This document shows, piece after piece, positions 1-5,024 of a stretch of DNA of 5,024 nt. The stretch's first letter is position 1, and the number at the start of each line of letters is the position of its first letter. Both the position numbers and the translations under genes were made by a program. The DNA lies in contig JBEKCP010000451.1 in the NCBI GenBank assembly GCA_050014815.1, forward strand, positions 1 through 5,024, in the 5' to 3' direction. The notes beneath the pieces are model-generated. The model worked only from the letters and a program-made list of their open reading frames with translations, was not told the DNA's origin and made no database searches. The stretch comes from JBEKCP01 sp050014815. GTDB taxonomy: Bacteria > Planctomycetota > Planctomycetia > Pirellulales > Thermoguttaceae.

Positions 1-65
1 GGTCGTAAGCTTTCACTGCCGCATTACTTGGGACGATTTTCCAAAGCGTTAACCGGACAGTACTG

Positions 66-122
66 ATTTTGGATTTGAGATTCGGGATTTGGGTTGGGGC
101 TCGCTTGCGGTTCGCCGCCTTA
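66..122 (-). repeat. Left copy of an imperfect inverted composite repeat flanking the TPR gene
   Basis: Read on the minus strand from the TPR stop codon outward, this begins TAAGGCGGCGAACCGCAAGC. It then runs into four 7-base units (CCCAAAT, CCCGAAT, CTCAAAT, CCAAAAT; plus-strand positions 66-93). The same order, a GC-rich block and then AAT-CCC heptamers, is found on the plus strand upstream of the same gene at 2195-2247. The stop codon TAA of the TPR gene is the first three bases of the repeat. Confidence 0.55.
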
Positions 123-2189
123 CCGGCCCCCGCTCCGATTGGAGCGGTGCGCTTCGTAGAGCGCCAGGCGGCCCCGGATCTCGGCGGCCAGCTTGTCTCG
201 CCCGGCAGAAACGGCCAACTGGATGGCCTCGCGGGCCGTGGCCGCGGCGTCGTCGAAACGGCCGGCCTGGTCATAGGCCACTGCCAGGATGTCCAGCGGC
301 CCGGGGTCCCGCCGGCCGGTCAATTCGCAGGCCCGTTGGGCCGACCGCACGGCCTCCTCTGTCTTTCCCTGGGCAATGAAAACGTAGGCCAACCCGGCGT
401 AGGCGTCGGCATAGCCCGGCCTGGCCTGAATGGCCTTCTCGTAGTGCTCCGCGGCCTCGCCGAATTCTCCCCGCGCCACCAGCGTGTTGGCCAGGTTGTC
501 GTTCGCTTCCGGGTAGTCGGGATTGAAGTCGAGGGCCTGCCGATAACGCCGGATGGCCGCCTCGGTCCTGCCGAGTTCCCTCAGGGTATTGGCGAGGTTG
601 TTGTACGCTTCGGCGTAGCCGGGAACCATGTCGATTGCCTTAAGGTATTCCCGCACGGCTTCTTCTTTCCGCCCTTGCCACGTCAGCACGTTTCCCAGGT
701 TGCTTTGCGTGATCACATTTCCGGTCGTCACGGCCAGCGCATGGCGGAAAAGGCTTTCGCTGTTGGCCCAGTAGGTGGTCTGCCTGTACGTCAGCCAGGC
801 GCAAGGCAGCAGAACGGCGGCGGCCAGGAGGGCCAGCACGGGTTTTCGGCAGGGCCATCGTGCGGTCAGATCGGCGGCGCCCCAGGCGGCCATCACATAC
901 AGGCCGAGCGAGGGCAGGTAGGTGTATCGGTCGGCCATTTTCTGGGCCCCGACCTGGACCAGCCCGACCACCGGCACGAGCATTCCCACGTACCACAGCC
1001 AGCCGACGGCAAGATACCTGCGGCCCCGCCAGGCGGCCCAGCCGGCGGCAGCGGAGATGGCCAGCAGCAAGGCGGCCGCGGCCATCGCGGGACCCGGGTG
1101 GATGTCTTCCTTGCGAAGGGGATAGAGAACGGCAAGCCCCGCCGGCCACAACGTCTTGCCCAGGTAGCCGGCGTAGGCCAGCAGGGCATTTTCGATGCGC
1201 TCCGCCAAGGAGAACTTCTCCGCACCGACCCATGCCGCGCTGGCCCGCTGAACGACAAACGTGACGTAGCTCGATATGGCCGACAAGGCGAAAAATGGAA
1301 TCTTTTCCAGCACGAGCCAGGACCAACCGCCGGGCATGCCCGCCAGTTTAGCGGGCGGGTTTACCCGCCGAGTGCGGCGATGGCGTCGCTTCGGCAAAGA
1401 GGGCTCCGTACTGTTCTTCCCAGCAGCGCGGTCTTGGCCGCCTCTTTCATGGCTACTGCCCGCAGAAGAATACTTCTGAGCCCTGACCCCTGACCCCTGG
1501 CCCCCGACCCCCGGACGCAGTCCGGGGGCTTTGACCCCTGATCCCCGACCCCTCTTCAGAGGCCAATAGTCCAACAGCAGGAACACGCAGGGGAGCGTGA
1601 CGAGCATCGGTTTGGCCATGAGCCCCAGGGCGAAGCAAACCAGCACCAGGGCATAGCGCCACGCGCGGGGCCGCCGGGCGTACGCCCCGTAGGCGGCGAT
1701 CGCCAGCAAGCCAAACAGCGTGCTGAGGACGTCTTTGCGCTCAGACACCCAGGCGACCGATTCCACGTGGAGCGGGTGGAAGGCGAACAAGGCGGCCGCA
1801 GCGGCGCTCGGCCAGGCGGCCCCGGTGAGCCGCCGGAGCACGAGAAACACGAGGACTGAATTGGCCAGGTGAAGGACGAGGCTGCTGAGGTGGTGGCCCG
1901 GGGCCCACAGCCCGAACATCGTCACGTCCAGCATGTGGGAGAGCCAGGTGACGGGGTGCCAGTTGGCCTGGTGCTCGGGATCGGTGCCGATGGCGAAGGC
2001 CCATGCGACCGTGTCGCGATTCAGCCCGGCGCACACGTGCCGATTCTGCTGAACGTACTCCCCGCCGTGGAAGTAGACGTAGCCCCCGTCATCGAAGTAG
2101 ACGAAGTTCGCCTTGGAGATCCCGCCGCACAGGTAGGCTGCCGCCGTCATCAGGACGAGGCCACAGCAGATCAATACGTCGCGGCGCAT
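120..2189 (-). CDS. Multi-spanning GT-C/TMTC-like membrane protein with C-terminal TPR repeats
   Basis: The 689-residue protein begins with a TM segment (about 4-22) followed by an exported loop with the acidic pair D33-D34 (YFDDGGYVY), as in GT-C lipid-linked-sugar glycosyltransferases. Conserved blocks of this bacterial family follow: NWHPVTWLSHMLD (76-88), HPLHVESVAWVSERKD (138-153), MAKPMLVTLP (191-200), LLLDYWPLKR (204-213), VLEKIPFFALSA (293-304) and KMADRYTYLPSLGLY (417-431). I estimate 10-11 TM segments up to about residue 466. Five 34-residue TPR units occupy about 492-661 (e.g. AEAYNNLANTLRELGRTEAA), with a short basic tail. Relatives with this layout are common in planctomycetes and related bacteria and resemble eukaryotic TMTC O-mannosyltransferases; activity in bacteria is an inference. 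Residues about 214-288 are a repeat-derived insertion in a predicted cytosolic loop, absent from the family pattern as I know it. The ATG at 2189 is the only good start; no Shine-Dalgarno is seen. The stop is TAA at 120-122. Confidence 0.92.
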   Translation of the reverse strand: MRRDVLICCGLVLMTAAAYLCGGISKANFVYFDDGGYVYFHGGEYVQQNRHVCAGLNRDTVAWAFAIGTDPEHQANWHPVTWLSHMLDVTMFGLWAPGHHLSSLVLHLANSVLVFLVLRRLTGAAWPSAAAAALFAFHPLHVESVAWVSERKDVLSTLFGLLAIAAYGAYARRPRAWRYALVLVCFALGLMAKPMLVTLPCVFLLLDYWPLKRGRGSGVKAPGLRPGVGGQGSGVRAQKYSSAGSSHERGGQDRAAGKNSTEPSLPKRRHRRTRRVNPPAKLAGMPGGWSWLVLEKIPFFALSAISSYVTFVVQRASAAWVGAEKFSLAERIENALLAYAGYLGKTLWPAGLAVLYPLRKEDIHPGPAMAAAALLLAISAAAGWAAWRGRRYLAVGWLWYVGMLVPVVGLVQVGAQKMADRYTYLPSLGLYVMAAWGAADLTARWPCRKPVLALLAAAVLLPCAWLTYRQTTYWANSESLFRHALAVTTGNVITQSNLGNVLTWQGRKEEAVREYLKAIDMVPGYAEAYNNLANTLRELGRTEAAIRRYRQALDFNPDYPEANDNLANTLVARGEFGEAAEHYEKAIQARPGYADAYAGLAYVFIAQGKTEEAVRSAQRACELTGRRDPGPLDILAVAYDQAGRFDDAAATAREAIQLAVSAGRDKLAAEIRGRLALYEAHRSNRSGGR
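130..147 (-). other. Perfect hairpin over the last codons of the TPR gene
   Basis: CCGCTCC (130-136) and GGAGCGG (141-147) form a 7-base stem with a 4-base loop, eight bases before the stop codon. On the minus strand it encodes SNRSGG in the protein tail. A T-rich run does not follow, so it does not qualify as a standard intrinsic terminator. It could slow RNA decay from the 3' end, or it could be coincidental. Confidence 0.35.
1331..1369. repeat. Cluster of overlapping GC palindromes
   Basis: Three symmetric elements are packed together. CGGGCATGCCCG (1331-1342) is a perfect 12-base palindrome. GCCCGC (1338-1343) pairs with GCGGGC (1351-1356). GGCGGG (1354-1359) pairs with CCCGCC (1364-1369) around a TTTA loop. 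The last two share bases 1354-1356 and the first two share 1338-1342, so only some can form at once. This is the style of REP-like or mobile palindromic repeats, here lying within coding sequence. Confidence 0.65.
1484..1552 (-). repeat. Heptamer array (TGACCCC on the plus strand) interrupted by a palindrome
   Basis: On the plus strand, 7-base units start at 1484, 1491, 1498 and 1505 (TGACCCC, TGACCCC, TGGCCCC, CGACCCC) and, after the palindrome, at 1532, 1539 and 1546 (TGACCCC, TGATCCC, CGACCCC). The coding (minus) strand therefore carries seven or more runs of three to five G separated by 2-4 bases on each side of the palindrome. This pattern could allow a G-quadruplex in the mRNA or non-template DNA. 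It is translated as part of a glycine-rich linker. Confidence 0.8.
1508..1532 (-). repeat. Palindromic repeat copy 1, read as KAPGLRPG inside the TPR gene
   Basis: The perfect inverted repeat has arms CCCCCGGAC (1508-1516) and GTCCGGGGG (1520-1528) around a GCA loop, followed by CTTT. All 25 bases are identical to those at 4059-4083, in the same orientation. On the minus strand the repeat is translated as KAPGLRPG (residues 220-227). It interrupts an array of 7-base TGACCCC units, so it looks like an element inserted into, or spread together with, that array. Confidence 0.85.
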
Positions 2190-2194
2190 GGCGG

Positions 2195-2247
2195 TAAGCG
2201 GTGCGAAGCCGCAAACGGCTCTTGTTCCTAATCCCCAATCCCCAATC
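2195..2247 (+). repeat. Right copy of the inverted composite repeat, in the rseP-TPR gap
   Basis: On the plus strand this begins TAAGCGGTGCGAAGCCGCAA and continues into AATCCCC, AATCCCC, AATC (2230-2247). It matches the left copy imperfectly, in inverted orientation, with small gaps. Within it AGCCG (2207-2211) and CGGCT (2216-2220) form a short hairpin with a CAAA loop. The element fills most of the 67-base gap between the rseP stop and the TPR gene start and leaves no room for a clear Shine-Dalgarno. No promoter or terminator with a T-tract is visible in this gap. Confidence 0.55.
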
Positions 2248-2256
2248 GCCTCTCCC

Positions 2257-4416
2257 CTACCGGCCGGGCCGGGGAATCAGGCCGAAGTCGAGCCCCAGGA
2301 CGAAGATCATCAAACCGAGAATGAACGCCAGGCCAATGTAGGTGAGGATTTCCTGGACCCGCTCGTCGGCCGGCTTGCCCCGGATACCCTCGTAGAGCAG
2401 GAAGACGAAGTGGCCGCCGTCCAGCAGCGGAATCGGCAAGAAATTGAGCACGGCGAGGTTTGCGCTCAGCAGCGTGAGGAAGAGCAACAGGTTCCCAGGG
2501 CCCCGCATCGCCTCGTACAAGGCGACCTTGATAATCGTCCACGGACCGCCGAAATTGCGCGCCGAGACCCGGCCGGATCCCACGCTGTTGAGCATCCGGT
2601 AGACGGCCAGCGTCGCACGGATCGTGGCAGACTTGGCGAGTTTGAGGGCCTGGCCGGTGCTGGAGGCCTTCTGAACGATCGACTTGACCTCGAAGTGCCA
2701 ACCGCGATCGGGATTGAACCAGTCGGCGGCGGCGCCCGGTTCGATCACCTTATTGGTTTTCTCGCCATTGTGCGACCACTCGAGATCGACGGTCGTTCCC
2801 GGTAGTGTCGCCTGGACTGCGTGGAAGAAGCAAGGCCAGTTGGGCTTCTCGTGACCGAACGGGAATGTCTCGTCGCGTCCATACAGGTCGGACAGGTCGG
2901 AGGGGCCGTACTTCTGATCGAACTGCTCGAAGGCCTCGCCGGAAGGCGGATGGATCGTGGCACTTTCGATCACGTCGCCCGCGCGGAGGCCGGCCTCGGC
3001 CGCCGGAGAGCCCGGCTGAACCTCGCGGATGGTGTTGAGCACCTTGTAGGCCGCGCCCAGTTCAGGCAAGGCGACCGGACTTCCCGGGCTGATGGGCGGG
3101 CTCGGCTGGTCGGGCTCACGGAGCGTTACCTTGATGGGCACCGTGCCTTGCCGGTCCTTGCCCGAGACGCCCAGCGTCACCGTCTGTCGGGCCCGGGTGC
3201 GAAACCAGTCGGGCAATCGCATCGGGTCGGCGACGGGGCGGCCATCCAGCGTCTGCAGCACGTCGCCCGGTTGGAGACCCGCCGCCAGGGCCGGCGAGTC
3301 GGCCTGGATGGCCGTGATCTCGCCCATCTCCATCAGCAGGCCGAACTGCTTGACGGGGTGGGGGGCGACGCGCATCTTCACTTCCTCGCCTTGCGGCGTC
3401 TCGCCACCCTTGTTCGAGTCTGCCCGCCGGGCCGTCACGTCCACAGGCCGATCGGGATGAAGGGCGAGGTACTGCAGGATTTGCGAATAGCGGTCGATCG
3501 GCTCCGCGTCGAGGCGGACCAGTCGGTCCCCGCGCCGGAAGGGCGGCTGGGCCTCGGCGGCGGGCGTGCCCGGCCGAAACGGCAGCGTCTCCCCGTGCTT
3601 CGCCAAGATGGGCTCGCCGGCGGGGGCGATTCCGACGTTGGGTCGCCCGCCACTGAGCCGGGTTGGTACGTTGAAATCCTCTTCCCGCGGCTTCCCCGGG
3701 CCGGGCCGCTGGACGACCATCGCGACGCTATCTCCGCCGCTGAGCACGATCGCCTCGGTCAACTCGTTGAACGTCTGGATTCCTTCGCCGTCGACCGCGG
3801 TGATTTCGTCGCCGCTTTGCACGCCAGCCTTCCACGCCCCGCCGCCAGGCGCAACCTCGCCAACCGAGGCGGCCGTCTGAACAACGCCGAGGCCGAAGGC
3901 GATGACCGCCAACACGAACGCGAAAATCATGTTCATGATGACGCCGGCCGAAATGATGGCCATTCGGCGGGGCACGCTCTGGGCCAGATAACTGCGGGGA
4001 TCGAACAGGGTCCGCTCGGCCCCGGCAAGATCCGCCCCGCCGGCGTCGGGGGCAAGATCCCCCGGACGCAGTCCGGGGGCTTTCGCGGGCGATTGACCGG
4101 CGTTCTCCTTGGCCCGCTCGATCTCCTCCCGAAGCCGCGCCGGATTGTCCTCCTGACCGAGCATCTTCACGTAGCCGCCCAGCGGCAGGATGCCGATGCC
4201 GTACTCGGTCTCGCCCCGGCGGAAACGGCCCAGCCGAAGGCCGCCAATGTCGAACCCGAGGTAGAACTTCTCGACCTTCACCCCGCACAGCTTGGCCACG
4301 GCGAAGTGGCCCAACTCGTGAACGAAAATGACGAACCCCAACCCCACGGCCACCTCCAGAACGGCCAGCCACGGGTCCAGTGTCAGCCAACTGACGGCAA
4401 TCAGGCACATATCCAA
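2257..4416 (-). CDS. rseP: RseP-type site-2 intramembrane zinc metalloprotease with about four PDZ-like domains
   Basis: Family members cut transmembrane substrates such as anti-sigma factors inside the membrane, usually after a first periplasmic cut. The 719-residue product has a TM1 segment (about 17-42) with the zinc motif HELGH at 33-37, then the cytosolic hairpin region GILPLGGYVKMLGQED (75-90), then TM2 (about 151-178, with GVIMN). Four PDZ-like units follow: about 180-236 (AWKAGVQSGDEITAVDG), 260-330 (FRRGDRLVRLDAEPI), 355-433 (PALAAGLQPGDVLQTLDG) and 452-558 (GSPAAEAGLRAGDVIES). Next come NLAVLNFLPIPLLDGGHF (653-670, the third zinc ligand region in a membrane segment) and a last TM (about 690-710). 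E. coli RseP has about 450 residues and two PDZ domains, so this protein is expanded in its periplasmic part. Residues 112-119 come from a palindromic repeat inserted in the TM1-TM2 loop. The start is TTG at 4416 (6 bases from the Shine-Dalgarno) or ATG at 4410 (12 bases). The substrate here is unknown. Confidence 0.95.
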   Translation of the reverse strand: MDMCLIAVSWLTLDPWLAVLEVAVGLGFVIFVHELGHFAVAKLCGVKVEKFYLGFDIGGLRLGRFRRGETEYGIGILPLGGYVKMLGQEDNPARLREEIERAKENAGQSPAKAPGLRPGDLAPDAGGADLAGAERTLFDPRSYLAQSVPRRMAIISAGVIMNMIFAFVLAVIAFGLGVVQTAASVGEVAPGGGAWKAGVQSGDEITAVDGEGIQTFNELTEAIVLSGGDSVAMVVQRPGPGKPREEDFNVPTRLSGGRPNVGIAPAGEPILAKHGETLPFRPGTPAAEAQPPFRRGDRLVRLDAEPIDRYSQILQYLALHPDRPVDVTARRADSNKGGETPQGEEVKMRVAPHPVKQFGLLMEMGEITAIQADSPALAAGLQPGDVLQTLDGRPVADPMRLPDWFRTRARQTVTLGVSGKDRQGTVPIKVTLREPDQPSPPISPGSPVALPELGAAYKVLNTIREVQPGSPAAEAGLRAGDVIESATIHPPSGEAFEQFDQKYGPSDLSDLYGRDETFPFGHEKPNWPCFFHAVQATLPGTTVDLEWSHNGEKTNKVIEPGAAADWFNPDRGWHFEVKSIVQKASSTGQALKLAKSATIRATLAVYRMLNSVGSGRVSARNFGGPWTIIKVALYEAMRGPGNLLLFLTLLSANLAVLNFLPIPLLDGGHFVFLLYEGIRGKPADERVQEILTYIGLAFILGLMIFVLGLDFGLIPRPGR
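4059..4083 (-). repeat. Palindromic repeat copy 2, read as KAPGLRPG inside rseP
   Basis: This is the same 25 bases as at 1508-1532: 9-base arms at 4059-4067 and 4071-4079, loop GCA, then CTTT. It is translated in the same frame as KAPGLRPG (RseP residues 112-119). It sits in the variable cytosolic linker between the conserved NPARLREEIERAKE helix and the FDPRSYLAQSVPRRMAIISAG block, where a length change would be tolerated. A 10-base direct repeat, GGCAAGATCC, lies at 4024-4033 and 4051-4060, with its second copy overlapping the edge of the palindrome. Confidence 0.85.
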
Positions 4417-5024
4417 TGCAATACCTCCTTGCGGGCCCAGCGGTCAAGCTCCAGCACGCGACTGAGTGAAGGGTCAGGGTCGAAGTCGTGGTTCTCGAGG
4501 ACCTTGCGGCAGGCGGGGACAATCTCGGCGAAGCCCATCCGGCCATCGAGGAACGCCGCCACGGCCGCCTCATTGGCCCCGTTAAGCACAGCGCCGGCAG
4601 TGCCGCCGCGGCGGGCCACCTCCAGTCCCAACCCCAGGGCCTCGAATCGCTCCAGGTCGGGCGGCTCGAACCGCAGGTCGATTTGCCGCCCCCAGTCCAT
4701 CTTCGCCGCCGCGCCCTCCGAGCGCCGCGGCCACGTCAATGCATATTGGATGGGCAACTTCATGTCGGGCGGGCTCAGTTGGGCAACCACCGACCCATCC
4801 ACGAATTCTACCATGGAATGCACGATCGACTGGGGGTGAATGACAACCTCGATCTGGTCGCTCCGCAGCCCGAACAGCCACCGAGCCTCGACCATCTCCA
4901 GGGCCTTATTCATCAGCGTGGCCGAGTCGATGGTCACTTTGGGCCCCATATCCCAGGTGGGATGGGCCAGGGCCTCGGCTACGGAGACCCGGGCCAGTTG
5001 TTCTGAATTATACGCACGCAGCGG
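4401..5024 (-). CDS. dxr: 1-deoxy-D-xylulose 5-phosphate reductoisomerase (Dxr/IspC), 5' end outside the window
   Basis: Dxr catalyses the NADPH- and divalent-metal-dependent rearrangement and reduction of deoxyxylulose 5-phosphate to methylerythritol 4-phosphate, the committed cytosolic step of MEP-pathway isoprenoid synthesis. The frame is open to the window edge and gives 207 residues before TGA at 4401-4403. The first visible residues are PLRAYNSEQLARVSVAEALA. The alignment to E. coli Dxr runs without gaps at an offset of 188. HPTWDM (21-26) matches H209, W212 and M214; DSATLMNKALE (33-43) matches S222, N227, K228 and E231; IHPQSIVHSMV (62-72) includes H257. The C-terminal helical domain follows (NGANEAAVAAFLDGRMGFAEI) and the end LDRWARKEVLHWICA resembles the usual Dxr C-terminus. 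The metal-binding D150/E152 region and the NADPH domain lie beyond the window. The gene overlaps rseP and encodes its ribosome binding site, so the two are probably one operon. The identity is very secure. Confidence 0.97.
   Translation of the reverse strand, partial: PLRAYNSEQLARVSVAEALAHPTWDMGPKVTIDSATLMNKALEMVEARWLFGLRSDQIEVVIHPQSIVHSMVEFVDGSVVAQLSPPDMKLPIQYALTWPRRSEGAAAKMDWGRQIDLRFEPPDLERFEALGLGLEVARRGGTAGAVLNGANEAAVAAFLDGRMGFAEIVPACRKVLENHDFDPDPSLSRVLELDRWARKEVLHWICA
4423..4430 (-). promoter_or_regulatory. Shine-Dalgarno of rseP, inside the dxr coding end
   Basis: On the minus strand this reads AAGGAGGT, a near-perfect anti-16S match. The same bases encode the K-E-V of the Dxr C-terminus. 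It lies 6 bases before the TTG at 4416 and 12 bases before the ATG at 4410. The spacing favours TTG, while the ATG is the stronger start codon. Either start lies inside dxr, giving an overlap of 16 bases (TTG) or 10 bases (ATG) with the dxr stop at 4401-4403. This points to translational coupling. Confidence 0.85.

Larger units (their letters stand above)
1327..1550 (-). other. In-frame, repeat-rich insertion of about 225 bases inside the TPR membrane-protein gene
   Basis: This stretch encodes roughly residues 214-288, between the conserved blocks LLLDYWPLKR and WLVLEKIPFF, which in relatives I know are separated by a much shorter spacer. The encoded sequence is low-complexity, rich in G, S, R and P, with a basic run KRRHRRTRR (267-275), and has no recognisable domain. 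The DNA is a mosaic. From the 5' side of the gene it holds a G-rich heptamer array carrying a 9-base-arm palindrome, a hairpin CAGAAG/AATA/CTTCTG (1463-1478), a stretch of about 90 bases without obvious symmetry, and a cluster of GC palindromes (1331-1369). The reading frame is kept throughout. The boundaries are estimated from protein conservation and could be off by several codons. Confidence 0.7.

Noticed and set aside
1..65. A promoter, small RNA or gene end at the left edge
   Set aside because: This short, more AT-rich stretch shows no -35/-10 pair, tRNA-like fold or coding motif that I can defend.
130..147. Intrinsic terminator at the end of the TPR gene
   Set aside because: The stem is perfect but the following minus-strand sequence is G-rich and has no T run.
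69..1493. A 474-codon open frame on the plus strand
   Set aside because: It lies antisense to the TPR gene, whose protein shows clear family motifs and TPR periodicity. The plus-strand product is rich in G, R, P and Q with no domain, as expected from the mirror frame of GC-rich coding DNA.
1326..1550. The TPR gene as a frameshifted pseudogene or two genes
   Set aside because: The frame stays open through the insertion and conserved family blocks continue in the same frame on both sides.
1484..2247. Heptamer arrays as a CRISPR or similar array
   Set aside because: The unit is 7 bases, with no spacers and no 24-40 base repeats; part of the array is translated. These are simple tandem repeats.
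66..2247. A transposon bounded by terminal inverted repeats
   Set aside because: The inverted repeats are imperfect and contain simple heptamers, no flanking target duplication is visible, and no transposase or recombinase is encoded between them. I kept only the repeat observation.
2821..4839. A 672-codon open frame on the plus strand
   Set aside because: It is antisense across rseP and into dxr, both secure genes. Its translation is R-, G- and H-rich without motifs and crosses a gene boundary, so it is a shadow frame.

Overview
The window is a GC-rich bacterial segment with three genes, all read on the minus strand: the 3' part of dxr (right edge), then rseP, then a large membrane protein with tetratricopeptide repeats (TPR). 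The dxr-rseP order is a widespread bacterial arrangement. The combination with a very long, multi-PDZ RseP and a TMTC-like/TPR membrane protein suggests a member of Planctomycetota or a neighbouring PVC lineage. This placement is an inference from gene style, not from a marker gene.

Layout from right to left, which is the direction of transcription. Dxr (4401-5024, 5' end cut off by the window) is the MEP-pathway reductoisomerase of isoprenoid synthesis. Its last codons carry the Shine-Dalgarno sequence and overlap the start of rseP (2257-4416), an intramembrane site-2 metalloprotease with an HELGH motif, an LDGG motif and about four PDZ-like domains. After a 67-base gap comes a 689-residue GT-C/TMTC-like multi-spanning protein with five C-terminal TPR units (120-2189). 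Positions 1-119 hold no gene that I can support. Dxr and RseP look translationally coupled. The third gene may be co-transcribed, but it has no obvious Shine-Dalgarno and is bracketed by repeats, so its membership in the operon is uncertain. Functionally the genes share only envelope and membrane biology (isoprenoid precursors, envelope-stress proteolysis, probable membrane glycosyltransfer).

The most unusual content is a set of small repeats that have entered both the genes and the gaps. A 25-base palindromic repeat occurs twice, identical and in the same orientation, inside two unrelated genes (rseP and the TPR gene). In both it is read in the same frame as KAPGLRPG, and in both it lies in a predicted cytosolic loop of a membrane protein. 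In the TPR gene it is nested in a 7-base-period G-rich array and in a larger insertion of about 225 bases (about 75 residues) made of several palindromes, all kept in frame. The TPR gene is also flanked by imperfect inverted copies of a composite repeat (a GC-rich stretch followed by an AATCCCN heptamer array). This resembles, at least formally, the in-frame palindromic elements known from Rickettsia. No transposase, CRISPR array, tRNA or rRNA is visible.
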